From the NCBI GenBank assembly GCA_021787655.1, contig JAJYLM010000003.1, positions 1 to 35,960 on the forward strand: a DNA stretch of 35,960 bases. Reading direction: 5' to 3'. The notes beneath the pieces were generated by a model, which searched no databases, was not told where the DNA came from, and saw only the letters and a program-made list of their open reading frames with translations. Source of the stretch: a bacterium (lineage in GTDB: Bacteria; JAMCPX01). The translations under genes were made by a program, and so were the position numbers. Below, one piece after another: positions 16,692 through 25,325 of this stretch; the stretch's first letter is position 1; the number at the start of each line of letters is the position of its first letter.

Positions 16692-17552
16692 CTAAAACGG
16701 GTAAAGGGTAAAGGATACGAGCTGTGTGCTGTTGCTCTGGTTCATGACATCCCCGACGTAGGTGTACGCAAGCGTAAATCGCGGTGCCTTCCATGCAATG
16801 CCGCCGGAAAAGGTCTTGGTGTTCTCGGCCGTTTCCCATGCGTATCCGCCGCGCAATGCGATCTGCTGGACGAAGACCAGCTCACCCCCGGCATGATAGT
16901 CGATGCTGTTCTTTGATGCCACTTCGAGGTTTTTGACGGCGTCGAAAGCAATGGTCAGGACACCATGGAGGATCATGGAAATACCGGTATCGATCAGCCT
17001 CGGCGGAAGCTGATCCCGTGTTCCCCGTATTCTGGTGAGGTTCAATCCTGCAATGGAAAGGTTTAAGAAGGATACACCCGGTGAAAAAATAAGACCGTAT
17101 CCCAGAGATTCGGCCTGACCGGAGAGCGCGCCGGACAACAGGTCCATCCTCCCGGTGACACCGACGCTCAGGACACCGGGCTCGCCGGCGGAGAGCGCCA
17201 TTGCATAGGTGTTCCTCTGGACATAGTCCGATGCCAGTTTATAGATGTCATGGTAATAGCCAAATCCAGCACCGACCTCGGACGTCGTACTGTCGACCGC
17301 CGAGAAATCGAGTCTGCTGCCACTGTACGGGTTGGTAAACAGGTAGCCGGTCTCTGTACCGTAGCGTTTTGTTGCGCTGATGCCGGCTGGGTTCACGATG
17401 ATCGCTGCATTGTCGTCCGCGATAGAACCGAATGCCCCGCCCATACCTGCAGATGCAGGCGTCGCGTATAAATACAGGGAATCAGCGTACGAAGAACAGG
17501 TTGCGAAAAGTATAACAAGAAAGGCTGCTGCTGTAAAAAAGCGCAGCCTCAC
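16692..17552 (-). CDS. Outer-membrane barrel protein, FadL/PorV-like
   Basis: The protein has 286 residues with a signal peptide (about 1-23, LVILFATCSSYA). After it comes the segment PASAGMGGAFGSIADDNAA followed by IIVNPAGIS, typical of the FadL/PorV/UPF0164 group, in which an N-terminal hatch segment plugs a 14-strand barrel. It ends in LVSFTLYPF with a terminal Phe, the usual barrel signal. The start overlaps the OsmC stop by four bases, so it is the last gene of the redox operon. The ligand is unknown; hydrophobic uptake or an outer-membrane assembly role are both possible. Confidence 0.75.
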   Translation of the reverse strand: MRLRFFTAAAFLVILFATCSSYADSLYLYATPASAGMGGAFGSIADDNAAIIVNPAGISATKRYGTETGYLFTNPYSGSRLDFSAVDSTTSEVGAGFGYYHDIYKLASDYVQRNTYAMALSAGEPGVLSVGVTGRMDLLSGALSGQAESLGYGLIFSPGVSFLNLSIAGLNLTRIRGTRDQLPPRLIDTGISMILHGVLTIAFDAVKNLEVASKNSIDYHAGGELVFVQQIALRGGYAWETAENTKTFSGGIAWKAPRFTLAYTYVGDVMNQSNSTQLVSFTLYPF

Positions 17553-17980
17553 GGTTTACCTGCTCCAGTTTTCAAGAGCTTGTAGGTATACGATAGTTTT
17601 GCCGTTTTCCCGAGCATTGCAGAGGCAGAGCAAAACTTGTTCTGGGAGAGTTCGATGGCCCGCTCGACGTCCTTTTCCTCCATGGTTCCTTCAATAATAT
17701 ACTCCAAAGTTATGGAGGTATAGACCTTCGGATGCTCTGCAGCCCGTTCGGCATGGATGTTCAGCGTGAAGTTCGTTACCTGCTTGCGCATCTTTTTCAA
17801 GATCGACACGACGTCCATTCCTGTGCACCCGCCTAATCCCGCAAGCAGGAGTTCCATTGGACGCGCGCCGGTATCATCGCCGTCATGAGCTTTTTCTGCA
17901 TCCATCGTCACACGATGATTTGAACCGGTTACGGCCTCAAACTGCATTCCCTGTTTCCACGTGATTTGAGTGGTCGGCAT
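17549..17980 (-). CDS. OsmC/Ohr-family peroxiredoxin-like protein
   Basis: The protein has 143 residues. The OsmC fold is shown by PMELLLAGLGGCTGMDVVSILKK (residues 41-63), with the first redox Cys52, and by NKFCSASAML with the second Cys117. These two Cys reduce organic hydroperoxides in the family. The protein belongs to the YhfA-like OsmC branch, where the exact substrate is not settled. It lies one base after the CoA-disulfide-reductase-like gene and overlaps the barrel gene by four bases, placing it in a thiol-redox operon from which reducing power may come. Confidence 0.9.
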   Translation of the reverse strand: MPTTQITWKQGMQFEAVTGSNHRVTMDAEKAHDGDDTGARPMELLLAGLGGCTGMDVVSILKKMRKQVTNFTLNIHAERAAEHPKVYTSITLEYIIEGTMEEKDVERAIELSQNKFCSASAMLGKTAKLSYTYKLLKTGAGKP

Positions 17981-17981
17981 A

Positions 17982-19334
17982 TCAAACCTTTTTCAAAGCG
18001 TCCGTTGCAGCGACGAGCAGCGGATCCCACACCGGGGCAAAGGGGGGAGCATAGCTGAGATCAAGCCGTGACAGCTCATCCACGGTCATGCCCTTATACA
18101 GTCCCGCTGCAATGATATCTATCCTCTTCGAAACACCTTCACCGCCAGCCATCTGGGCGCCAAGAAGCTTGCCGTTCTTTTTTTCCATGACCAGCTTGAT
18201 GGTGATCGATTTGCCTCCCGGATAGTAGTGCGCACGGGTCTTCGATGTAATGACGCTTGCAACCGCATTCAGTTTGTTGTCGAGGGCTTCCCGTTCGGTC
18301 AGCCCGGTCCGTGCGACCTCGAGGTCGAAGACCTTGACCACGGAGGTTCCCGCAACACCCTTGAATGATTCGTTGGCCCCCGCGATATTGGCTCCGGCTA
18401 TCTTGCCCTGCTTGTTCGCCGTGGTGCCGAGCGGCAGGTAAACGTCTTTTTTCAGGATGATGTGCTTGACGGTTGCACAGTCACCCGCAGCGTAGATGTG
18501 CGGTATGTTGGTCTCCATCTTCTCGTTGACGAGGATGGCGTCATGGACACCCGTTGCCACTCCAGCGGCCTTCGCCACCAGAGAGTTCGGTTTCACGCCG
18601 ATCGACAGGATCACGAGATCGACATCAAAGCTTCCGCCCGATGTTTCTATCCTTATCAGTCCGTTCTCTTTTTGCTCGAACGATTTTACCTCTGTCGATT
18701 TCAGGAGCTTTACACCGTTGCCCTCGAGCGTCTTTTCGACCAGTGCTGTTATTTCGTCATCCATAGTTCCCAGAATGCCCGGAAGCTTTTCGATGACGAT
18801 GACTTCCAGCCCGAGCCATTTCAGCGCTTCCGCCATTTCCATGCCGATGTAACCGGCCCCGATAATGGCCGATCGTTTTAAGGAGTGCGATTTGATAAAT
18901 CCTTTGATCGCAATACCGTCATCGAGTGTCCTGAGCTGGAAAATTGCCGGATTGTCAATGCCCGGAATCGGAGGTTTAACCGCCGATGCTCCGGTTGTTA
19001 CCGCCAGGTAATCGTATGGTACAACGATATCCTTCTTTTCAATGTGATCGATTGCGTGGACTTTTCCCGCCTTTGGATCGATGGAGACAACTTCCGTTCT
19101 GGTCAGCACATCAATGTTCCGTTCAGATTTGAAGCGCTCTTTCGGAATAGCGATCAGGTCCGTATGCTTTTTTGTTAAGTCCATGATGTAGTAGGGGAGG
19201 CCGCACGATCCATAGGATATAAACTCGCTTTTTTCAATCGCCGTGACGGCGAGTGAAGATTTCCTCCGTTTCGCCTGGCTTGCAGCGCTCATCCCTGCTG
19301 CAACCCCGCCCACAATAACAACATTTTCCGCCAT
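17982..19334 (-). CDS. CoA-disulfide reductase / NADH oxidase-type flavoprotein
   Basis: The protein has 450 residues. The FAD-binding motif is VVIVGGVAAGMSAASQAKRR (5-24). The single redox cysteine Cys44 lies in SYGSCGLPYYI, as in CoADR and Nox of the class III pyridine-nucleotide disulfide family. An NAD(P)-binding region is AIIGAGYIGMEMAEAL, and the FAD-side motif is IYAAGDCATV. The C-terminal dimerisation domain is present. There is no rhodanese fusion. It reduces CoA-disulfide, or oxygen or polysulfide, with NAD(P)H; the choice cannot be made from sequence. A strong AGAAGGAGA ribosome binding site precedes the start. Confidence 0.88.
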   Translation of the reverse strand: MAENVVIVGGVAAGMSAASQAKRRKSSLAVTAIEKSEFISYGSCGLPYYIMDLTKKHTDLIAIPKERFKSERNIDVLTRTEVVSIDPKAGKVHAIDHIEKKDIVVPYDYLAVTTGASAVKPPIPGIDNPAIFQLRTLDDGIAIKGFIKSHSLKRSAIIGAGYIGMEMAEALKWLGLEVIVIEKLPGILGTMDDEITALVEKTLEGNGVKLLKSTEVKSFEQKENGLIRIETSGGSFDVDLVILSIGVKPNSLVAKAAGVATGVHDAILVNEKMETNIPHIYAAGDCATVKHIILKKDVYLPLGTTANKQGKIAGANIAGANESFKGVAGTSVVKVFDLEVARTGLTEREALDNKLNAVASVITSKTRAHYYPGGKSITIKLVMEKKNGKLLGAQMAGGEGVSKRIDIIAAGLYKGMTVDELSRLDLSYAPPFAPVWDPLLVAATDALKKV

Positions 19335-19382
19335 CTGGAGATTCTCCTTCTCTTGTGTCTGCCGCGCTGCGGTCAGACTGCT

Positions 19383-20033
19383 TTATCTGTTCGGTTCGAG
19401 TGCAGAAATGACACCGTCGACAAATTGATCCTCGGGCAGTGCACCCACGAATTCGACTCCGTCATTGATGACCGTCTTGGGGACGGACTGAACGCTGTAC
19501 TTGTTGCTGATGTCCGGAAATTCTGTTGCTTCTACCATGTCTGCGGTAACGAATGAATTTTCTATCGCTATCTTATGTGCCGTGCGGACTGCTTTCGGGC
19601 AGTAGGGACAGCTCGGTGTCACGAACACCTGTATTCTCACCGGCTTGTTGATAGCCTGGAGCTTCTTTTTGGATTCTTCGGTCAGATGGCTGCTGCCTTC
19701 TGATACGTCCATGATGTCCTCGATGACCGAGGCGAACTCGTACCCGGCCGGTATGCCGTAGTACCGGATGCCGTAATCCCGTGTGCCTTCTATGATGAGT
19801 GCAGGGTATTTGTCGATCTTGTACTGTTCCTTTTTATCGTTTTGTTGTGCGAAATCATAATGCTCGACCTTGATCTTGTCCGAGAGAGAACCCAGCTCAT
19901 CGATGAGCATCTTCTCGTCGTTGCAGTAGGTGCAGTTTTCTTCCTGCGTGAACAGGACAAGTTTTACGTCGTTCTTCATTTTGGAAAATTCATTCTTTAA
20001 GTACTCTTTGTCTTTCTCTTGCAGTAAACCCAT
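19383..20033 (-). CDS. Two-domain protein disulfide oxidoreductase (PDO/glutaredoxin-like)
   Basis: The protein has 216 residues and two thioredoxin folds in tandem. The first carries CTYC (Cys34, Cys37) and the second CPYC (Cys142, Cys145, in TPSCPYCPKAV). Each has a cis-Pro segment (KYPALII and SVPKTVI). This matches archaeal and thermophile PDO proteins, which thioredoxin reductase reduces and which catalyse disulfide exchange in the cytoplasm. There is no signal peptide. It lies directly downstream of trxB (eleven bases), which supports TrxB as its electron donor. Confidence 0.9.
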   Translation of the reverse strand: MGLLQEKDKEYLKNEFSKMKNDVKLVLFTQEENCTYCNDEKMLIDELGSLSDKIKVEHYDFAQQNDKKEQYKIDKYPALIIEGTRDYGIRYYGIPAGYEFASVIEDIMDVSEGSSHLTEESKKKLQAINKPVRIQVFVTPSCPYCPKAVRTAHKIAIENSFVTADMVEATEFPDISNKYSVQSVPKTVINDGVEFVGALPEDQFVDGVISALEPNR

Positions 20034-20044
20034 GTTTCCTCCGT

Positions 20045-21028
20045 TTATTTTTTTACCATTTCCAGCCGTTCGATATACCGCTGGACCGACGAGCCGGCCA
20101 TGGCACCATCGCCCACAGCGGTTGCAACCTGGCGTACCATTTTCGAACGTATGTCTCCGGCTGCAAAGATACCCGGCTGGTTCGTTCCCATTTCGCTGTC
20201 GGTAACAATATACCCGTTTTCATCGAGCATTACCATATCTTTTACGAAACCCGTATTCGGCTTGTTGCCGATAAAGACAAAAACACCGTCTATCCTCTTT
20301 TCGGCCACCGTGTTTGTTTTCAGGTTCCTGACGGCAACTGCCTCGACTGTTTTTTTCCCTTTTATTTCGGTGATAACGGAATCCCATATGAATTCTATGG
20401 AAGGAATGCCGAATGCACGCTCCTGCAGTATTTTTTCGGCCCTCAATTTGTCTCTCCTGTGGACGACAAAGACTTTCTTCGCAAACCGTGTCAGGAATAT
20501 GGCATCACCGATGGCGGTATCACCTCCGCCGACCACGATGACTTCCTTGTCCTTGAAGAAAGCACCGTCGCATTGCGCACAGTACGAAACGCCCCGGCCG
20601 GTAAAAAGTTTTTCACCGGGGACGTTGAGCTTGATGTTTTGGGTGCCCGCCGCAAGAATGACCGTTTTGGCCGTTATTCTCCGCTCGTCCGTTGTATTGA
20701 CGATCCTGTTCGCGCCGTCGCATTCTATGCCGGTCGCTCCTATCTCGCAGATCTCGACACCAAACGAGCGCGCCTGTTCCTCCATCGACGAGGTCAGATC
20801 CGAACCTGAAATGCCCTTGGGGAATCCCGGATAATTTTCGACGATATCGGCAACAACGATCTCTCCCCCGATTGCTTTTTCCTCGAGGAGCAAGGTCTTC
20901 AGTTTTGCCCTGCCGGCGTAAATACCCGCGGTCATTCCCGCAGGACCGCCGCCGATGATCACGCAGTCATAGGAGTCGCAGGCAGGTTTCTGCTCGGCCT
21001 TGTCAATTGTTAAGTCTGATAAGAGCAT
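20045..21028 (-). CDS. trxB: Thioredoxin reductase
   Basis: The protein has 327 residues. The FAD site is DCVIIGGGPAGMTAGIYAGR (21-40), the redox pair CAQC (Cys150, Cys153) is followed by DGAFF, the NAD(P) site is VIVVGGGDTAIGDA, and the late FAD motif is GIFAAGDIR. It transfers electrons from NAD(P)H to thioredoxin and, by context, to the PDO protein. The start was set at MLLSDLTIDK because upstream in-frame sequence lacks family character and overlaps the thioredoxin gene. Even so, the start lies 26 bases inside that gene, suggesting translational coupling. The 20-residue lead before the FAD motif is slightly long for the family. Confidence 0.95.
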   Translation of the reverse strand: MLLSDLTIDKAEQKPACDSYDCVIIGGGPAGMTAGIYAGRAKLKTLLLEEKAIGGEIVVADIVENYPGFPKGISGSDLTSSMEEQARSFGVEICEIGATGIECDGANRIVNTTDERRITAKTVILAAGTQNIKLNVPGEKLFTGRGVSYCAQCDGAFFKDKEVIVVGGGDTAIGDAIFLTRFAKKVFVVHRRDKLRAEKILQERAFGIPSIEFIWDSVITEIKGKKTVEAVAVRNLKTNTVAEKRIDGVFVFIGNKPNTGFVKDMVMLDENGYIVTDSEMGTNQPGIFAAGDIRSKMVRQVATAVGDGAMAGSSVQRYIERLEMVKK

Positions 21029-21386
21029 TTTCGATAAACCTCTCATACTCGGACAGTTTTGTTGCACCGACCAGCCGTTCCACCGAATTACTCTGGTAGT
21101 ACAGCACCAGCGTGGGAATACTCGAAATCTGATAGGTCGAAACAATGTTCGGACACGCATCGGCGTTGACCCTGTAAAACAGGAGCTTGTTCTTGTACTT
21201 CTCGGCAAGCTTCTCAAGCAGGGGCTTGGCGGCATGACACGAGGCACACCACTCGGCCCAGAAATCAACGAGGACCAGCTTGTCCGATTTCAATACGAGG
21301 CTGTAAAATTCTTCGCAGTTGATCTGTATCAGAAATTGAGATTCAGCTTTTAAATTTTTTTGACCTTCTGTCACCGGTTTTACCAT
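21003..21386 (-). CDS. Thioredoxin-like protein with WCASC active site
   Basis: The protein has 127 residues and a thioredoxin fold with active site DFWAEWCASCH (Cys47, Cys50) and cis-Pro in SSIPTLVLYY. The CASC pair differs from the classic CGPC: the Pro that keeps thioredoxin strongly reducing is replaced by Ser. An N-terminal extension of about 20 residues is present and is not a signal peptide. It lies between a CVPC thioredoxin and trxB, and its 3' end overlaps trxB by 26 bases. It probably has its own partner set distinct from the first thioredoxin. Confidence 0.88.
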   Translation of the reverse strand: MVKPVTEGQKNLKAESQFLIQINCEEFYSLVLKSDKLVLVDFWAEWCASCHAAKPLLEKLAEKYKNKLLFYRVNADACPNIVSTYQISSIPTLVLYYQSNSVERLVGATKLSEYERFIENALIRLNN

Positions 21387-21397
21387 GCACGGTTTCC

Positions 21398-21730
21398 TTA
21401 CGGTTTTAAAACCTTGGTGAACATCTTCTCGATGTTGGATTTCGGTACGGCACCGACGATTTGGTCGACGACCTTGCCGTTGTTGAACAGGATGATGGTC
21501 GGAATGCCCATGATATTGTACTGCGTCGGAGTCCGTGGGTTCTCGTCCGTGTTCATCCTGCTGAACTTTATCTTGCCGCCGTACTGCTCAGACAGCGACC
21601 GGAACGCCGGCTCCACCATCTTGCACGGTACGCACCACTCTGCCCAAAAGTCCACAACAACGGGTTGTCCCGCTGTCAATACCTCTTTCTCGAAATTGTC
21701 GTCTGTCACGACAGACATTGTTTCACTCAT
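21398..21730 (-). CDS. trxA: Thioredoxin with WCVPC active site
   Basis: The protein has 110 residues, the standard thioredoxin length. The active site is DFWAEWCVPCK (Cys33, Cys36), and the cis-Pro lies in GIPTIILFNNGK. The start was chosen at MSETMSVVTDD because AGGAGG lies eight bases upstream; an earlier in-frame ATG at 21820 would run into the upstream epimerase gene. The CVPC pair is a mild variant of CGPC. It donates electrons to ribonucleotide reductase, peroxidases and other disulfide targets and is reduced by the trxB product two genes downstream. Confidence 0.93.
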   Translation of the reverse strand: MSETMSVVTDDNFEKEVLTAGQPVVVDFWAEWCVPCKMVEPAFRSLSEQYGGKIKFSRMNTDENPRTPTQYNIMGIPTIILFNNGKVVDQIVGAVPKSNIEKMFTKVLKP

Positions 21731-21798
21731 ATTCAGTTCCTCCTGCCTCTCCGGCGATTTGTAGTTCTTATAGTTTAAAATATAATAATCAAAGCGTA

Positions 21799-22695
21799 TC
21801 ACTCCTGCTGTAAAAACCACTCATATGTCTTTCTGATTCCTTCCTCGATGCCGACCCGCGGTTTCCAGCCCAGGGAGGCTGCTTTGGTGTTCGATAATAT
21901 ATCAATTTGATCATTCCGTTTCATTATTTCAAGAGGCAGATCCTGCTTCCCTGCAATCCGCTGGAATATCGTGAGGAGGTCGCCGACCGGTACGCCGCTC
22001 CCTGAACCGATGTTGACGATCTCGTTGTCCCATGCCGGATCAAGGGATGCAATAAGTGCACTCACTGCATCATCGACGTACAGGAAATCGTAGTGCGATC
22101 CCGGGCTGTCGTACAGCTTGACCTTGTTGTTGCGGACGATACCGTACGCCATGTCGAACATCGGATTTCGTTCCATAAAGGGCCCGTACAACCGTGAAAA
22201 CCGCAGGATCGTCGACGGCACTCCGAACTTGTTTTTATAGAGTCCCATCATGTTCTCCGCATTCCACTTTGTAAAGCCGTAATAGCCGGCAGAAGGGACA
22301 GGATCCGTTTCCTGCGCATGGTCGTTGCTCTTGTAGACTGCTGCAGACGAAGAAAAGATCATTTTCTTCAGTTTTGCGCGGCGGGCCATTTCGAGGACGT
22401 TGACGGTTCCGAGGACGTTCACCTTGAAACATCCGAGCGGCTCCTCGGTGGCCTTTCTCTCGGAAGAAATACTGGCGAGGTGGAAAACATACTCGACGTC
22501 CCTCAGAGGGTGCTCCAGATCCTCGAATTTTGTCACGTCCCCGGGAAAGAACCGGAACAGGCTGGTGTGCAGGAGCTGTTCAATCGACGCCTTTTTGGAC
22601 CGGGCTATTCCGTGGACTTCGTGACCCTGGCCGGTCAGGGCACGGGCAAGATGGCTGCCCAGAAGGCTGGTGACACCGGTTATTCCGATCTTCAT
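21799..22695 (-). CDS. NAD-dependent epimerase/dehydratase (extended SDR)
   Basis: The protein has 298 residues with an extended short-chain dehydrogenase fold. The cofactor loop is GITGVTSLLGSHL (3-15), a typical HLAS segment follows (FHLASISSERK), and the catalytic pair is Tyr-x3-Lys in YYGFTKWNAENMM. RLYGPFMERNP and the late NIGSGSGVPVGDLL are characteristic of sugar-nucleotide epimerases. It probably acts on a UDP- or GDP-sugar for surface polysaccharide. It starts directly after the stop of the deoxyhypusine-synthase-like gene (TAA then ATG). Confidence 0.88.
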   Translation of the reverse strand: MKIGITGVTSLLGSHLARALTGQGHEVHGIARSKKASIEQLLHTSLFRFFPGDVTKFEDLEHPLRDVEYVFHLASISSERKATEEPLGCFKVNVLGTVNVLEMARRAKLKKMIFSSSAAVYKSNDHAQETDPVPSAGYYGFTKWNAENMMGLYKNKFGVPSTILRFSRLYGPFMERNPMFDMAYGIVRNNKVKLYDSPGSHYDFLYVDDAVSALIASLDPAWDNEIVNIGSGSGVPVGDLLTIFQRIAGKQDLPLEIMKRNDQIDILSNTKAASLGWKPRVGIEEGIRKTYEWFLQQE

Positions 22696-23640
22696 TTACG
22701 CCTCGAGTGCTTCCAGAACAAGGGCCGTCAACAGCGGAAACATAATTTCGTGGTGTCCTGTTATTGCATATCCATGACCCCCGGTCTTGGTCGGCCTCTT
22801 GACAACATTTTCGAGGGGCCTGTAGTGCTGGATCATGTCCATATTGATGGCTGTAAAATCTTTTATGTCATATCCGATGTTTCGCGCGATGGACAGTGCC
22901 TTCAGGAACACTTCCGGAAGAATGACGGCAGAACCGATATTGATAATGACGCCGTTCTCCAGCATCGTCACGATGGACGCAAATTTCCTGAAGTCGATCT
23001 CTGTTGCTTTTCCGATGGCAGCACCGTCAGCCTTCGGGTGCATATGGATGATGTCGGTCCCGTATGCGACGTGGACCGTGAGGGGGATGCCGAGTTTATA
23101 CGCGTTGTAGGTTATACTCATGTCCTTATGCGGGGGAGCGCTGTCGGCAAGCATCTTGCCTGCTGCTTCTCCCAGACCCATATTGTGCGCGGCGCCCGCA
23201 ATGATGGCATCGTTGAGAAGCGATCCTGTTTCCTCTGCCATACCGAAACTCCCGTCTTTGATGGTGACGGCAACGTCTTCGGATGTCTCACCGATCAGGG
23301 CGATCTCCGTGTCATGGATAACGCCGGCCCCCTGCATTGCCAGGGCGGTGATAATCTTCTTTTCCATCAATTGAATGACCAGCGGGGCAAGTCCGACCTT
23401 GATGACACTGTCTCCCATTGCAAGTATCACCTGCTTGTTGTTTTTCTTTGCGGCGGCTATCGCTGCGGCTGATGCGAGAAGTTCATCGGCTTTGAGAAAC
23501 TTCGGCAGGCTGCCCATGAATTCCTTCACCGACATTCCCGTGCGGTAGGGCAGTGCAAAATCCTGTATTTTGACCTTGTTCTTCCGTGTTTTGATTGAAC
23601 TCGTTGTTACCCGTTTCAGATCGATCGGTTCTGCTTTCAT
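22696..23640 (-). CDS. Deoxyhypusine-synthase-like protein, catalytic Lys motif not seen
   Basis: The protein has 314 residues. The central segment VILAMGDSVIKVGLAPLVI, then ALAMQGAGVIHDTEIAL, parallels the NAD-binding region of deoxyhypusine synthase (SxGL, then TAGGVEED). VIINIGSAVILPEVF sits where that enzyme has its GGGVVKHH motif with the catalytic lysine, which is absent here. Other conserved stretches are TDIIHMHPKADGAAIG and GHGYAITGHHE. Bacteria lack the eIF5A substrate, so hypusine synthesis is unlikely. Similar proteins of unknown function occur in deltaproteobacteria and Aquificae. The family placement rests on remembered patterns, not on a search. Confidence 0.7.
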   Translation of the reverse strand: MKAEPIDLKRVTTSSIKTRKNKVKIQDFALPYRTGMSVKEFMGSLPKFLKADELLASAAAIAAAKKNNKQVILAMGDSVIKVGLAPLVIQLMEKKIITALAMQGAGVIHDTEIALIGETSEDVAVTIKDGSFGMAEETGSLLNDAIIAGAAHNMGLGEAAGKMLADSAPPHKDMSITYNAYKLGIPLTVHVAYGTDIIHMHPKADGAAIGKATEIDFRKFASIVTMLENGVIINIGSAVILPEVFLKALSIARNIGYDIKDFTAINMDMIQHYRPLENVVKRPTKTGGHGYAITGHHEIMFPLLTALVLEALEA

Positions 23641-23737
23641 GCTCTGTTTTTCCTCTCTTTATTAAAGTTTATGTGTTGGCCGTGCTGCAAACGTACCATG
23701 ATTTTCTCCGGTTGAACAATCGGCTGCCGGCTCGTCA

Positions 23738-24316
23738 TTATGCTCGGTTTCCTGACGACGCAAACGTAAAGCGCAGTTCGGTGATTGGATCTCCCGAGCA
23801 CTGGCATGCAACGATTTTCGATTGAATGTCGTTCAGTTTGCACATGCTGAGAAATTGTTCGAGCCATCCCTGCACGTTCTTAACGTGCGCCATATCGATG
23901 TCCGCAAAGTCCCTGATGGTAACGACTGCTTCGTTCTTTGAAAGGATTGCGACTTCGGCGACGCCGGTATCGAAATAGCTGCTCCAAACGCTCATCGCCC
24001 GGGTAATGAGTGTCCTGGGGTCGACAAACGTCAGGAAGATTTTATAGATGCTCTTGAGGTCGTGTTCGGCAGACAGCCTCCCTTGCTGGACGCAGTAGGA
24101 CAAATCTCCGCTGCCCACGGTTTTGTCGAGCGTTTTCAGGAGGTCCGTGTAAAGCTTGTAGGGATACCACGCAGTCAGCAGTATGTGTTCGTCCATGTAT
24201 TTCCGGGTTTCGTCCGGGAGCGCATTGATAATCCCGGGGAGGGTACCCTTGAGGTTCTTTTTTATAAATTTTATCAAGCCGAGAATAGCAACGCCCTTTA
24301 CCTGTGCCATTGTCAC
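23738..24316 (-). CDS. DUF2378/TIGR02265-like protein (heme-NO-binding-like fold)
   Basis: The protein has 192 residues, cytoplasmic. The order LLTAWYPYKLYTDLL, then SIYKIFLTFVDPRTLITRAM, then WSSYFDTG resembles the TIGR02265/DUF2378 family of myxobacteria, distantly related to HNOB and V4R ligand-sensing folds. The late CxxC-poor segment KIVACQCSGDPITELRFTF is a typical closing strand. No clear proximal heme His can be identified. It is the first gene of the minus-strand run and may sense a ligand for it (inference). Confidence 0.55.
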   Translation of the reverse strand: MTMAQVKGVAILGLIKFIKKNLKGTLPGIINALPDETRKYMDEHILLTAWYPYKLYTDLLKTLDKTVGSGDLSYCVQQGRLSAEHDLKSIYKIFLTFVDPRTLITRAMSVWSSYFDTGVAEVAILSKNEAVVTIRDFADIDMAHVKNVQGWLEQFLSMCKLNDIQSKIVACQCSGDPITELRFTFASSGNRA

Positions 24317-24549
24317 CCTTCTGTCAATATTTTCCTGTGCAGCGGGACGATGATCGTGTCGTGCGGGAGTGCCCGCTCCCGTTCAGGATACTGTAAGGCT
24401 ATGCCATATCATTTGACCAGTCAACAAGTTAGCCTGAAATCGGTATTTCTCTGATTTTCCATGACAGGTGCCGCGTCGAACACCGGTTCTGCCGACAGTT
24501 TATGATCCACCTCATACACATGCACGGCATTCGTTGTTACCTTGTCAGT

Positions 24550-25308
24550 ATGAAGCTGAAGGCCATTCCATTTCCAAGAGAATATGGTTCATGGGGCATA
24601 CTCATCACCTCGTGCATCATGGGTGTTGCCCTGCAGCGGGGACCGGTGACGGCTGTGACCGTGCTTGCGCTCGCGGGTATTTCACTGCTCTTCATGACGA
24701 AGGCCCCCCTGTCTGCTTTCGTTCGAAGGCGGCACGGCCCGGACCTTGCGGTGAGTGCCGTCTATGCTGGCGGAGGATTGCTCTTCCTGTGGCCTGCACT
24801 TTCAGCAGTCCGCCCGGGAACACTGCTGCTCCTGGCGGTCGTCCCGGTCCTTACCATTGCAGTGTATGCCCTGTCTGCCTTCCTTCACCGGGAGCGCGCA
24901 GTCGTCGTGGAATTTTTTGCCATGGCAACGCTCACACTCCCTGTCCTGTTCTTCTCGCTTGCAGAACGTCACCCGGTGAATGTACGGATGTCTGCACTGT
25001 GGCTTCTGTCGTTTCTCTACTTCTCGGCAAGTATTCTCAAGGTCAAGATGCTCATCTTCAGAACGCGCGGGTTCAGGATTGCCAACGTGACCTACCTGAT
25101 CGCGGTCGCCGGCGTGTTCGCAGTGCTCATTGCCGAACGTGCGGTACCCGTTGGCGCGGGCTTCGCTTTTTTGCCGCTCGTCGAAAATGTCGTCAGTACG
25201 TTTGTGCAGCGTGACGGCAGAAGAAATCTCAAACGTGTCGGAATACTCGAGCTCGTGAAAGGATGCATATTTGCTCTTGTTCTCATCCTTGCGGCAGTTT
25301 CCGCGTGA
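24550..25308 (+). CDS. YwiC-like integral membrane protein
   Basis: The protein has about 252 residues from the chosen start. The opening KAIPFPREYGSWGILITSCI is the signature of the YwiC-like family (usually PREHGAWGM). About seven to eight hydrophobic helices follow, with a short basic loop (FVRRRHG). The function of the family is unknown; some members lie near menaquinone or respiratory genes. In-frame ATG codons at 24502 and 24520 also exist and none has a good ribosome binding site, so the start is uncertain. It is transcribed divergently from the DUF2378-like gene. Confidence 0.75.
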   Translation: MKLKAIPFPREYGSWGILITSCIMGVALQRGPVTAVTVLALAGISLLFMTKAPLSAFVRRRHGPDLAVSAVYAGGGLLFLWPALSAVRPGTLLLLAVVPVLTIAVYALSAFLHRERAVVVEFFAMATLTLPVLFFSLAERHPVNVRMSALWLLSFLYFSASILKVKMLIFRTRGFRIANVTYLIAVAGVFAVLIAERAVPVGAGFAFLPLVENVVSTFVQRDGRRNLKRVGILELVKGCIFALVLILAAVSA

Positions 25309-25325
25309 ACAAAGCAGGATCCTGT

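Noticed and set aside
21731..21798. A promoter for the first thioredoxin within the AT-rich gap after the epimerase
   Set aside because: TTGATT and TATAAG are present on the minus strand but only 14 bases apart, too close for a normal sigma-70 promoter.
22318..23472. A long plus-strand frame opposite the epimerase and deoxyhypusine-synthase-like genes
   Set aside because: It spans two well-supported minus-strand genes and shows no recognisable domain.
24413..24424. TTGACCAGTCAA upstream of the YwiC-like gene as an FNR-type site
   Set aside because: The half-sites are separated by two bases, not four, so it does not fit the family spacing, and no good -10 follows.
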